Positions 14,178-21,906 of a DNA stretch of 64,000 nucleotides are shown here, in pieces. Below the pieces are notes generated by a model that had not been told where the DNA came from, did no database searches, and saw nothing but the letters and a program-made list of their open reading frames with translations. How positions within the stretch are numbered: position 1 is the stretch's first letter; every line of letters starts with the position of its first letter. The stretch is from Colicola sp002395805. GTDB taxonomy: Bacteria > Bacteroidota > Bacteroidia > Bacteroidales > Paludibacteraceae. The stretch spans positions 62,001 to 126,000 of the forward strand of contig CAMNMN010000001.1 of NCBI GenBank assembly GCA_946544705.1, written 5' to 3'. Position numbers and translations under genes: made by a program.

Positions 14178-17062
14178 ACTTCTTTATTGTTTATTTTTGT
14201 TACTATAAATCCATGGTTGTCTAATAGCGCCTTGAGTTCGCGAACGATCTCTTCTTGGATGCGGTGCGTATCTTGCTGCAAGGCCTCATAGTCTTCCGCA
14301 GAGCGGAAACGGCTGTCCGGCACCTCCACATAGGCCTTCAGCACCGGTTCGGTACCGCTCGGGCGGATGGTTACCTTGATGTTGTTTTCCGCCGTGAAAT
14401 ACTGCAGGGTGTTCTCTGCCTTTGGTAGATTGCGGCTCTGGAAGGCCGTACTGTCCTTATAGTCCAGACAGGTGAATGCCTCGCCGTGAATGGTCTTCAG
14501 GTGGTGGCGGAACAAGTCCATCACCAGCGGTTGGTTATAGGACCATAGCTGACCGTTTTCGGCCTCTATCTTCATCTTGACCGTATATTCACGTTGGAAA
14601 CCGTAGTGGCGGTAGATATCCATCAGGTCGTCCCAAAGGGTGGTACCGCGTGCCTTGGCGCTGGCAGCCATCTCGGCGAGCAGGCATATCGACGCCGGTG
14701 CATCTTTGTCGCGTGCGTAGTCGTAGGGCAAGTAGCAGAAGCTCTCTTCGCCGGCACCGATGAAGGTGCTGTCCTTGCGAACCGACACGATGCGGTGGGC
14801 AATCCACTTGAATCCGGTATATTCGTCATACATCCTAATGTTCGCCTCATCCGCGATGCGCTTCACGATCTCCGAGGTCACGATAGTGCGGCCCATGAAC
14901 GGTTTTTCCGGCATCTTCCCCAGACGTGTGCGGGTGTCGATGATGTATTTGGTGAAGAGCATGGTGGACTGATGTCCGTCGATGCGATGCCATGCGCCCT
15001 TGCTGTCTTTACAATAGAAACCAAAGCGGTCCGCGTCGGGGTCGGTAGCGATTGCCAGGTCCGCATCTTCCGCCTGCGCTTGCGCGAACACCAGTTCCAT
15101 TGCTTGCTCGTCCTCGGGGTTGGCTTCGTGTCTGTCGGTGCCTGCTACGGAAGCGAACTGTCCGTTGTCGGGTAGCTGCGCCTTCACGATGCTGACGTGC
15201 TTCACGCCCATCTTCTTCAAACACATGGGTACGATCTGATATCCGGCTCCGTGCATCGGCGTATAGACTATCTTCAGGTCTTTGGCTTTCGCCGCAGCAT
15301 CCAGGTCTATCAGGACCTTCTGCGCCGAGTCGGCATACACGCGGTCTATATCATTACCGATGATGGTTACCAAACTGTCTACGCGCTGGTGCTTGATATT
15401 CTTCATATCGACGTATTTGGCTTTCTCCACGATAGCGGCGTCATAGGGCGGAACAACTTGGCCGCCGTCCGACCAATAGGCTTTGTATCCGTTATATTCC
15501 TTCGGGTTATGGGACGCGGTGATGTTGACTCCTCCGACGCATTGGTTCTCGCGGATGGCAAAACTGATCTCGGGTGTCGGACGCATGTCTTCAAACAGCA
15601 GCACATGGATGCCGTTGGCGGAGAACACATCCGCTACGATATTCGCAAACTCTTTGCTGTTATGCCGGCAGTCATATCCTACCACCACCCGGCAACCACC
15701 GTTGGGGTTTTGCTTCTTCAGATAGTTGGCGAAGCCCTGCGTGGCGGTAGCAACCGTGAGCGCATTCATATAGTTCGTGCCCGGATTCATCGGCGCGCGC
15801 AGACCGGCCGTACCGAACTTCAAGGTATCACTGAAGGCGGCTTTGAAGGCCTTGAAATCACCTCGTTCGTACCATGCGCAAAGCGTATCCAACTCTTCTT
15901 GTGAAACGAAATAGCTCGGGCGCTTAGGGGTGCAAGCCATCGTACCCAACAGGGCAATGACTAAAATCAGTGTGTGCGGTTTTTTCATACGTTTACATAG
16001 TTTAATGACCGGTTGCCAAGTATCTTTGATAAAGAGGAAAGGCAGGAAGAATAAGATGATACAGAACAGGACATATTCTGCCATTACCCACAGGACAAAG
16101 ACCAGCGATACAAACCAATACCACCAGCTGTTATCGAGTATCCGGTGCAACCAATAGTCATACCAATAGTACGGAAAGTCGATGAATTGCCCGCTCAGTA
16201 TTTTCCATGCGGCATTTCGCATGGTCTGTTTGCGGTATATCTCCATCGCTACCAGCACCTGCCCGACATTGTTGAGGGGATTATTATCATTCACGCCGAA
16301 GGTCAACATACCGTCGTGCTCAATCTTCAGCGGTTCTTTCTTGCTGATTTGCAGACGGGGTAAGGCATAGATGCGATCCGGGCAAAGGGAGTCGGTGAGA
16401 CGCAATCGGGTTTCGGGTATAATCTGCATCAGCACATCGCCGAAAAGCGCTGTTTTATCTAAGCCGCGGGGGTTATTCACCTTGCGGTTCTTCAGGTCAA
16501 TCTCTTTGGGGTCATCCGGATCCACCTCTTCGGGCGGCGTAGTTACATCCACGTAGCGGAATACCGTATCACGAATGGCATCAAAGGAATCCAGCAGGTT
16601 ATTTTTCACATACTTCTCTCTGACATCCGCCCAGAAATTGTTTTCGGTGGCTTTGATCAGTTTTTCATAGTTCGTATGGTACGCTCCGGAACCGGCGATG
16701 AACAAGATGTCGCCTTTCTGCACCTGTATACCCGAGGCCGCCCATGCTTCGGCAGGGTCATAGAGGAACATCGCATACTCGCTATTGAATGACTTGCGCT
16801 CGAAGGCACCGAACGGATTGGTATGCAGATCCACTTTGTGCAGCAGCACATTTTGCACATAGAAGGAGGCACTGTACAGGACGAATCCGAGCGTGAAGAT
16901 GAAGACCAGCGCAAAACCGATAAAGCGCGCTACTCGGAATCGCAGCGGCTTCTTCCCCGGGGCTAAGAGGACCGTCAAAAAGCTATCATTCTCGATAGTG
17001 ACTCTGTCGTTGCCGCTATCGATAATGTGCTGCAGTATTTCTTTAGGTATTTGAGTAGCCAT
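14174..17062 (-). CDS. Membrane lectin-like domain fused to a phosphohexomutase
   Basis: 962 residues from the ATG at 17062, which lies just past the upstream stop; an ATG at 17089 is less likely. Part 1 (1-358): TM helix at ~47-68, then a domain with AWAASGIQVQKGDILFIAGSG, VLMQI and GMLTFGVNDNN, a pattern like LecA/PA-IL galactose-binding lectins, then hydrophobic helices at ~320-352. Part 2 starts at Met359 with a lipoprotein-like signal ending GTMAC, then a full phosphoglucomutase/phosphomannomutase: phosphoserine loop TASHNP (~516), metal loop DPDADR (~674), phosphate-binding RPSGTEP (~903). All catalytic motifs are intact. An exported phosphohexomutase would be very unusual. Internal initiation at 15988 could make the enzyme alone. 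A recent gene fusion is the alternative. Confidence 0.75.
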   Translation of the reverse strand: MATQIPKEILQHIIDSGNDRVTIENDSFLTVLLAPGKKPLRFRVARFIGFALVFIFTLGFVLYSASFYVQNVLLHKVDLHTNPFGAFERKSFNSEYAMFLYDPAEAWAASGIQVQKGDILFIAGSGAYHTNYEKLIKATENNFWADVREKYVKNNLLDSFDAIRDTVFRYVDVTTPPEEVDPDDPKEIDLKNRKVNNPRGLDKTALFGDVLMQIIPETRLRLTDSLCPDRIYALPRLQISKKEPLKIEHDGMLTFGVNDNNPLNNVGQVLVAMEIYRKQTMRNAAWKILSGQFIDFPYYWYDYWLHRILDNSWWYWFVSLVFVLWVMAEYVLFCIILFFLPFLFIKDTWQPVIKLCKRMKKPHTLILVIALLGTMACTPKRPSYFVSQEELDTLCAWYERGDFKAFKAAFSDTLKFGTAGLRAPMNPGTNYMNALTVATATQGFANYLKKQNPNGGCRVVVGYDCRHNSKEFANIVADVFSANGIHVLLFEDMRPTPEISFAIRENQCVGGVNITASHNPKEYNGYKAYWSDGGQVVPPYDAAIVEKAKYVDMKNIKHQRVDSLVTIIGNDIDRVYADSAQKVLIDLDAAAKAKDLKIVYTPMHGAGYQIVPMCLKKMGVKHVSIVKAQLPDNGQFASVAGTDRHEANPEDEQAMELVFAQAQAEDADLAIATDPDADRFGFYCKDSKGAWHRIDGHQSTMLFTKYIIDTRTRLGKMPEKPFMGRTIVTSEIVKRIADEANIRMYDEYTGFKWIAHRIVSVRKDSTFIGAGEESFCYLPYDYARDKDAPASICLLAEMAASAKARGTTLWDDLMDIYRHYGFQREYTVKMKIEAENGQLWSYNQPLVMDLFRHHLKTIHGEAFTCLDYKDSTAFQSRNLPKAENTLQYFTAENNIKVTIRPSGTEPVLKAYVEVPDSRFRSAEDYEALQQDTHRIQEEIVRELKALLDNHGFIVTKINNKEV

Positions 17063-17063
17063 A

Positions 17064-18131
17064 TTACTTACGATAATTCTTTTCAACAATAATCAAGAAG
17101 GAGCCGAGATTATCATCGTACCATGCTTTCGGGTACTTGTTCTCCAGATAATAATCCATTTCCGTCTTTATCGTCAAGGTATCTTGCTTTTTAGCTTTTT
17201 CATTATAGTACGGACCAAACTGGAAGTACGTATGGCGTAAGATTTGTCTATATATTCCGGATTCCTCCTTCGTAAGCTTTGCCTCCTTGTCTCCTATAGG
17301 CTGCAGGTCCGATTGCTTCTGAAGAAGCTCGCTTTTCTTCTTGATAAAATCACAACGTTTCTGAAAATCTTCGTCCGTTTCTCCGTCCATCTTTTTCGCC
17401 GTATTCGATATAAGCTTATAGTTCTCTTTGAGCATCCCCTTAATCGTTGCCGGATCCAGGACGATATCGTTGACGGCGAAATAGAGCGTACCTCCTTCGT
17501 TGATGATGATGTTCTCGCGGTGCTGCGAGATGAAATAGAAGTTCTTCTCTTCCTCCTCGTTTCCGGGTTTCAACGGCGGCCGGTCTGCGCCCTTATAGAC
17601 CTGCATCACCAGTGCGCTATTGGGCATATCTGATACGATACGGAACTTGCGGCGCGCTTTGTCGCGCTCACTGATATAATTGACGCGTTCTCCGTTCGCA
17701 TCGAAATATTCCTCATCCGGCTTGAAATTACTTCCTGCCGCTTTGTGCAAGTGGTGAATAGCGGTATGTGCCGTTCCGGACGAGTGAACAGAAAGCACAT
17801 CTCCCTTATCTACCGTAATACCGGAATTGGCCCAGAGGGAGGCGGTGTTGAATAGGAAATACGATACTTCTTTCTGCTCATCTTTGAGGGTAGTCGCACC
17901 CAGGGCATTGGTCGTGATATCGCTATAGGTATAGACTTTCTTGAGCTGTATGGCGATAAACGATATTCCGGCAAAAAGCGCCAAGCCGATAATTACGACG
18001 ACCATCACCAGTCTGCGTACCTTGTTCTTATCATCTAAGACATCCACAATATCCTGCCACCGTTCGATATGAATGTGGAGTTCTTGTTTGCTTTTCTGAC
18101 GCTCTTGTGCGCCTTGTTCTTTCTCTTTCAT
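17064..18131 (-). CDS. Membrane protein with LecA-like periplasmic domain (paralogue of the downstream fusion)
   Basis: 355 residues. The charged N-terminal cytoplasmic part is followed by one TM helix at ~41-62; the rest is predicted periplasmic. The segment FLFNTASLWANSGITVDKGD aligns with the equivalent part of the next gene, and VMQVYKG and GGTLYFAVND follow in the same order, so the two are tandem paralogues. The pattern resembles LecA/PA-IL sugar-binding domains, but this is pattern matching only. A Lys/Gln-rich, probably coiled-coil stretch follows. The stop is separated from the next start by one base, so translation is likely coupled. Confidence 0.7.
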   Translation of the reverse strand: MKEKEQGAQERQKSKQELHIHIERWQDIVDVLDDKNKVRRLVMVVVIIGLALFAGISFIAIQLKKVYTYSDITTNALGATTLKDEQKEVSYFLFNTASLWANSGITVDKGDVLSVHSSGTAHTAIHHLHKAAGSNFKPDEEYFDANGERVNYISERDKARRKFRIVSDMPNSALVMQVYKGADRPPLKPGNEEEEKNFYFISQHRENIIINEGGTLYFAVNDIVLDPATIKGMLKENYKLISNTAKKMDGETDEDFQKRCDFIKKKSELLQKQSDLQPIGDKEAKLTKEESGIYRQILRHTYFQFGPYYNEKAKKQDTLTIKTEMDYYLENKYPKAWYDDNLGSFLIIVEKNYRK

Positions 18132-18143
18132 GGGTATGTGTGT

Positions 18144-19027
18144 TTATAATTTTCTCGCTTTATAGAGCATAAATTCTATTCTGTCTTTGATCGTTTCGAT
18201 ATCCTTTTCACCTCCGCCGAAATGCCGGTAGAAATAGGTCGGCTCACCATCTACGGGCCCGTTCATCACCAGCACTACCGGCACGGCATGCAAGCCAAAC
18301 AGCTCGAGAGCTCCACCATCTCCTCATCGTCTTTTTTGTCCGCAAAACTCATATAGGTGTTCAGGTTCTTGTATTTCCGGCAGAAAGCGCCCATCATATA
18401 GGCAAACTCCAGGTTCGAATATGAAACAAAAATCACTACCGAGGGTTTGTTATCCCGGTAGATATACGAATAGCTCCTTCCGTCCGAGTTAAGATAGTAG
18501 GAGATGATATCACGGGTGACATCCTTCGCCAGCACGATCTGCGGACGCTGGCCGCGGCTGCCGAAATAGAAATCCTTCGGTTCGCCTTTGTTATTCCGTC
18601 CGTGCTTGTAGAGCGCGTCGTCCTTGACATAGAACGTCGGATTGCGCTCCACCACAAAGTGCTTGATGTCCGCGAATAGGAAGGCTCTCTCGCTGATGTG
18701 CTTCAGCCCGGAAGTGATGACAAGGGTATCTATCTTGGCGTTCTGAAACGCTAACTCAAATACCACTTCCACCGAGGCCGGTATACGGTATTTGGACACT
18801 TTCTTACGTCCCGACGGGTAACGCAAGAGGGTCGTCTTTTCTTTGTTCATCAGCACGCCGTTGACGACCGAATGATACGGGTTATCCGCGTCTACCACAA
18901 AAGCGTCCACATTCCTCATGTCCAGCGCCACTATCTTGTTGGTGAGTTCGCCATTCACATGGTATTTCTCTGCGTACGCGCTCACGGCAAACAGCGCCGC
19001 TACCATCATAAAGAGTACCTTTTTCAT
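18144..19027 (-). pseudogene. Secreted BspA-type LRR / thioredoxin-like protein, frameshifted
   Basis: It starts at ATG 19027 with a signal peptide ending AVSAYA. Residues ~80-150 look like BspA-type leucine-rich repeats (YRIPASVEVVFELAF, HISERAFLFADIKHF). The following part has a thioredoxin-like pattern without a CxxC. The frame as sequenced stops at 18275 after EEMVELSSCLACMPCR. In the shifted frame the protein continues LFGLHAVPVVLVMNG with the expected cis-Pro (AVP) and ends at 18144. The break coincides with a 5-base direct repeat (AGCTC at 18301 and 18309). Removing 8 bp restores the frame as ...MVELFGLHAVP. It may be a true frameshift mutation, phase variation or a sequencing error. 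It is the first gene of the unit running to 13464. Confidence 0.75.
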
Positions 19028-19113
19028 AATCATTCTATTTTGCTACATTTTTGGAATATGCGCGAACTTTAGCGCACCTCTGCGCCTATATGTCTTATCT
19101 TATATATTTTTCA

Positions 19114-19204
19114 CCGCTTTTTTATGCTGTCGGTGCCAGCGGTTTATTTAACCTCAGTGAGTGACGAGAGGTTTCTAACCTTTGCGACTGCAAAGGTACA
19201 CAAA
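19114..19204 (-). repeat. Leader-like segment, copy 1
   Basis: On the plus strand it shares TTTTTTATGCTG, then CGGTGCC and GCG, with the segment at 19457. Further matches follow, then a -7 type box for minus transcription. It is transcribed as the 5' leader of the LRR/thioredoxin operon. It can pair GCTG with CAGC around the shared core. Confidence 0.5.
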
Positions 19205-19221
19205 AAAAATGACACTCGCAA
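19191..19221 (-). promoter_or_regulatory. Promoter of the LRR/thioredoxin - lectin-like - phosphohexomutase - PAP2 unit
   Basis: Minus strand: TTG at 19221-19219, 20-bp spacer with GTGTCA and a T8 run, TACCTTTG at 19198-19191. Confidence 0.75.
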
Positions 19222-19456
19222 ATATATTTTAATTTTTTACCAATTTTGATTCATCAGCCGCCGAAACAATGCCAAAATCACCCTATAAATCAACCTCAAA
19301 ACGGCACCGAATTATGACCGTACAAGATGCCCGTAATGGGCTTATAATGGTAATCCTAGACTTTGTTCGGAATAATCACATATAATTTACTTATATTCAA
19401 TGATTTACAAATGTGTAAAATTAACGCAAAATCACCCTATTTTGCCATTTCAATTG

Positions 19457-19546
19457 CCGTTTTTTTTATGCTGCCGGTGCCTGCGCTCCTGTTTAATGTA
19501 GGTCAGGGACGATTTACATCTTACGCAGCAAAATTACAAAAAAAAA
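19457..19546 (-). repeat. Leader-like segment, copy 2
   Basis: Diverged copy of 19114-19204 with the same core and a TAATTTTG -7 box on the minus strand (19536-19529), but a poor -33 box. No gene follows on that strand for more than 400 bp, so if transcribed it would make a short non-coding RNA. Confidence 0.45.
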
Positions 19547-19567
19547 TAATGAAAAACGCGGGGGCAC

Positions 19568-19598
19568 TTGCACATATCAAAAAAAAGTAGTAAATTTG
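19568..19598 (+). promoter_or_regulatory. Promoter of the Xaa-Pro aminopeptidase gene
   Basis: TTG at 19568-19570, spacer with ATATCA and an A8 tract, TAAATTTG at 19591-19598. The start codon at 19617 follows after a leader of about ten bases. Confidence 0.8.
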
Positions 19599-19616
19599 CA
19601 GCCAAAATATAAAATC

Positions 19617-21470
19617 ATGAACGTACGAGAGAGAATAGCAGCATTGCGCGAGGAGATGCGCGAGCAAGGAATAGGCGCGTATATCGTGCCTGGGAATGAT
19701 CCTCATGCCAGCGAGTATATGGCATCTCACTGGTACGAGATGCAGTGGATTTCCGGCTTCAACGGCGAGAGCGGAACGGTAGTGGTGACGATGGAGAATG
19801 CGTTGCTATGGACCGACAGCCGCTATTATCTGCAGGCAGGTATCGAGTTGGAGGGCTCGGGAATAGAGCTGATGCGCGAGAGCGATGTGGATTGCCCGTC
19901 TGTTATCGAATGGATGAAGGAAAGCCTACCCCAGCCCTTCCCAAAAGGAGGGAGCATAATTGGTGTCAATCCGGAGATGTGGAGCGTGAATGCGTTTGCC
20001 GAGTTGCGGAGCGAGGTGGCGGAAGCAGGGATAGAGGTGAAGAGCATTGATCTGATCAAACCCATCTGGACGGAAGGTCGTCCGGCAATACCGCAGGACA
20101 AGTTATACGCCTACGCCGCCGACTTCGCCGGAGAAACGGTAGAGAGCAAACTCGCAAGGATGCGGGAGAAAATAGCCGCAATGCACGGAGATGCACTTAT
20201 TATTTCTGCATTGGATGAGATAGCATGGTTGCTCAACATCCGCGGAAATGACGTGGAATACAATCCTGTTGTGATCAGTTATTGCGTTTTGGAGGGAGAC
20301 AAATGTACGCTGTTTGTAGATAAGAACAAGATTGATGCTCCGGCGCAGAATTATCTGGACTTCAATAATATCAGCGTGCAACCGTACGAGGCAGTTTTTG
20401 AGTATATCGGCAGCCTCAGCGGCACCATTCTCTTCGACGGTGCACGTGTCAACGAAGCCTTGTACGAAGCTATCAATCAGGGTACAAAGGACAAGGGACA
20501 AGGGACAAAGGCTGTGAATATAAAGTCTCCTATTTTGATTGACAAGGCGAAGAAGAATGCCATCGAGTTGGAAGGCGAGCGGATTGCGATGCGGCAGGAC
20601 GGCGCTGCGCTGACGAGGTTCTTCAAATGGCTGGAAGAAGAAGCGTTTGGGAATTCACAATTCACAATGCACAATGCACAATTGACAGAGTGGGATCTGA
20701 TGGAAAAATTGCATGAGTTCCGGGAGATGGGCGAGAACTTCGTGGAAGAGAGTTTCGGTACCATCGCAGGCTATCAAGGCAATGGAGCCATCGTCCATTA
20801 CGCAGCAACGAAAAAGAATTGCGCGGAGGTGAAACCGGAAGGCATGCTGCTGCTCGATTCGGGCGGTCAGTACCTGGACGGTACGACGGACATCACCCGA
20901 ACGGTATGGCTCGGCGGAAGGATCCCGCAGCAAGCCAAACTGGACTACACATACGTGCTGAAAGGTCATATAGCGTTAGCGCGCGCCCGCTTCCCAAGAG
21001 GCACAAGAGGAAACCAGCTGGATGCACTGGCCAAGCAATATATGTGGGCAGCCGGTATCACTTTCGGTCACGGCACAGGACACGGCGTAGGGCATTTCCT
21101 CGGCTGTCACGAAGGACCGCAGAACGTACGGACCGACAACAACCCGACAGCATTGGAGGTAGGACATATCATCTCCGACGAACCGGGAATATACCGCACC
21201 GGCAAATGGGGAATAAGGACGGAGAACCTGATCACCGTCATTCCCGCCAAACAGACCAAAGCGACTACGACGGAGGACGAATGGCTGGCGTTCGAGACGC
21301 TGACACTCTGTTTCTACGACACAAGTCTGATCGAGATGAGTCTGATGACGGAGGACGAGATCGACTGGCTCAACGCGTATCACGTGCGCGTATATAAAGA
21401 GGTAGGACCGCTGCTGAACGACGAAGAGCGGTCATATCTGGCATACAAATGCCAAGCACTGGAAGTGTGA
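19617..21470 (+). CDS. Xaa-Pro aminopeptidase (M24B)
   Basis: 617 residues, a creatinase-fold metallopeptidase that removes N-terminal residues preceding proline. It has two N-terminal creatinase-like domains (IVPGNDPHASEYMASHW opens the first) and a C-terminal catalytic domain. Metal ligands are seen in LLLDSGGQYLDGTTDITR (two Asp), FGHGTGHGVGH (His), DEPGIYR (Glu) and the final TENL (Glu). The start at 19617 fits the promoter. Three foreign-looking in-frame inserts are present: a hairpin element at 19924, a period-7 array at 20486 and another at 20652, all at domain linkers or surface positions. No signal peptide, so cytoplasmic. Confidence 0.93.
   Translation: MNVRERIAALREEMREQGIGAYIVPGNDPHASEYMASHWYEMQWISGFNGESGTVVVTMENALLWTDSRYYLQAGIELEGSGIELMRESDVDCPSVIEWMKESLPQPFPKGGSIIGVNPEMWSVNAFAELRSEVAEAGIEVKSIDLIKPIWTEGRPAIPQDKLYAYAADFAGETVESKLARMREKIAAMHGDALIISALDEIAWLLNIRGNDVEYNPVVISYCVLEGDKCTLFVDKNKIDAPAQNYLDFNNISVQPYEAVFEYIGSLSGTILFDGARVNEALYEAINQGTKDKGQGTKAVNIKSPILIDKAKKNAIELEGERIAMRQDGAALTRFFKWLEEEAFGNSQFTMHNAQLTEWDLMEKLHEFREMGENFVEESFGTIAGYQGNGAIVHYAATKKNCAEVKPEGMLLLDSGGQYLDGTTDITRTVWLGGRIPQQAKLDYTYVLKGHIALARARFPRGTRGNQLDALAKQYMWAAGITFGHGTGHGVGHFLGCHEGPQNVRTDNNPTALEVGHIISDEPGIYRTGKWGIRTENLITVIPAKQTKATTTEDEWLAFETLTLCFYDTSLIEMSLMTEDEIDWLNAYHVRVYKEVGPLLNDEERSYLAYKCQALEV
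19924..19955 (+). repeat. C-rich/G-rich hairpin element, copy 2 (in the aminopeptidase gene)
   Basis: It begins GCCTACCCC, then CCCTTCCC, AAAA, GGAGGG, ending AGC. Read in frame it encodes SLPQPFPKGGS, between the first-domain helix and the IIGVNP strand. Confidence 0.75.
20486..20513 (+). repeat. Period-7 array inside the aminopeptidase gene (GGAC family)
   Basis: Heptamers AAAGGAC, AAGGGAC, AAGGGAC and AAAGGCT, in frame, encoding a Lys/Gly-rich loop (TKDKGQGTKA). The same unit family is found in rsmH (46336) and murE (50145). Confidence 0.8.
20652..20686 (+). repeat. Period-7 array inside the aminopeptidase gene (AATTCAC family)
   Basis: Five heptamers: AATTCAC twice, AATGCAC twice, AATTGAC. 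In frame, encoding NSQFTMHNAQLTE. The same family lies after this gene (21475), before clpP (23711) and in rsmH (45904). Confidence 0.85.
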
Positions 21471-21474
21471 AGGC

Positions 21475-21495
21475 AATGCACAATGCACAATTAAC
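21475..21495 (+). repeat. Period-7 array just after the aminopeptidase stop
   Basis: AATGCAC, AATGCAC, AATTAAC, starting 4 nt after the stop codon. The junction (stop + AGGC + AATGCAC) is nearly the same as that after the kinase/AAA+ gene at 23704. Confidence 0.75.
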
Positions 21496-21526
21496 CATTA
21501 AATATTAATTTAAAAATTTTACCATT

Positions 21527-21898
21527 ATGAAAGCAGATCTTATCAATGCATGGTTGTACAACGAGGGTTACAAACACGAGACCGACTCTGACGGAGATGT
21601 ACATTTCCGCTACAACGGCAAGCACATTTATTTCACGCCGGATGAGGACGAGACCTACTTCCGTCTTATCATGCCGAACATCTATGAGTTGGAGGACAAC
21701 CGCGTAAAAGTACTGGAGGCATGCAACACCATCACCCGCGACTACAAGGTAGTGAAAGCATACTTGGTAAAAGACCGTCTCTGGCTGTCGATTGAGATGT
21801 TTGTGGACTCCACTCCGGAGGTAGGTGATTTCTTCGAGCGCTGCTGCCGCATCCTGATCTCGGCTTACGAGGACACAGCAAAAGAGATTTTTAACTAA
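21527..21898 (+). CDS. YbjN-like protein
   Basis: 123 residues, no signal peptide or TM helix. The pattern of an N-terminal helix (LINAWLYNEGYKHETDSDGDVHFRYNG), several strands, and a long helix with VLEACNTITRDYKVVKAYLV, then LWLSIEMFVD, fits the YbjN/type-III-chaperone-like fold. Members are small alpha/beta proteins often linked to signalling or to binding partner proteins. It lies 8 nt before the kinase/AAA+ fusion gene and is surely co-transcribed with it, so a partner or adaptor role for that protein is plausible. I assign the fold from the pattern only. Confidence 0.65.
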   Translation: MKADLINAWLYNEGYKHETDSDGDVHFRYNGKHIYFTPDEDETYFRLIMPNIYELEDNRVKVLEACNTITRDYKVVKAYLVKDRLWLSIEMFVDSTPEVGDFFERCCRILISAYEDTAKEIFN

Positions 21899-21906
21899 TC
21901 CAACAC

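Larger units (their letters stand above)
19028..19616. other. 589-bp divergent intergenic region with duplicated leader-like segments
   Basis: It holds two divergent promoters, two related ~90-bp segments (19114-19204 and 19457-19546) and a perfect 14-bp direct repeat, CAAAATCACCCTAT, at 19273-19286 and 19427-19440. No coding frame is credible. The minus-strand leader of the LRR/thioredoxin gene is about 160 nt, much longer than the near-leaderless transcripts elsewhere in the window. Confidence 0.6.
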
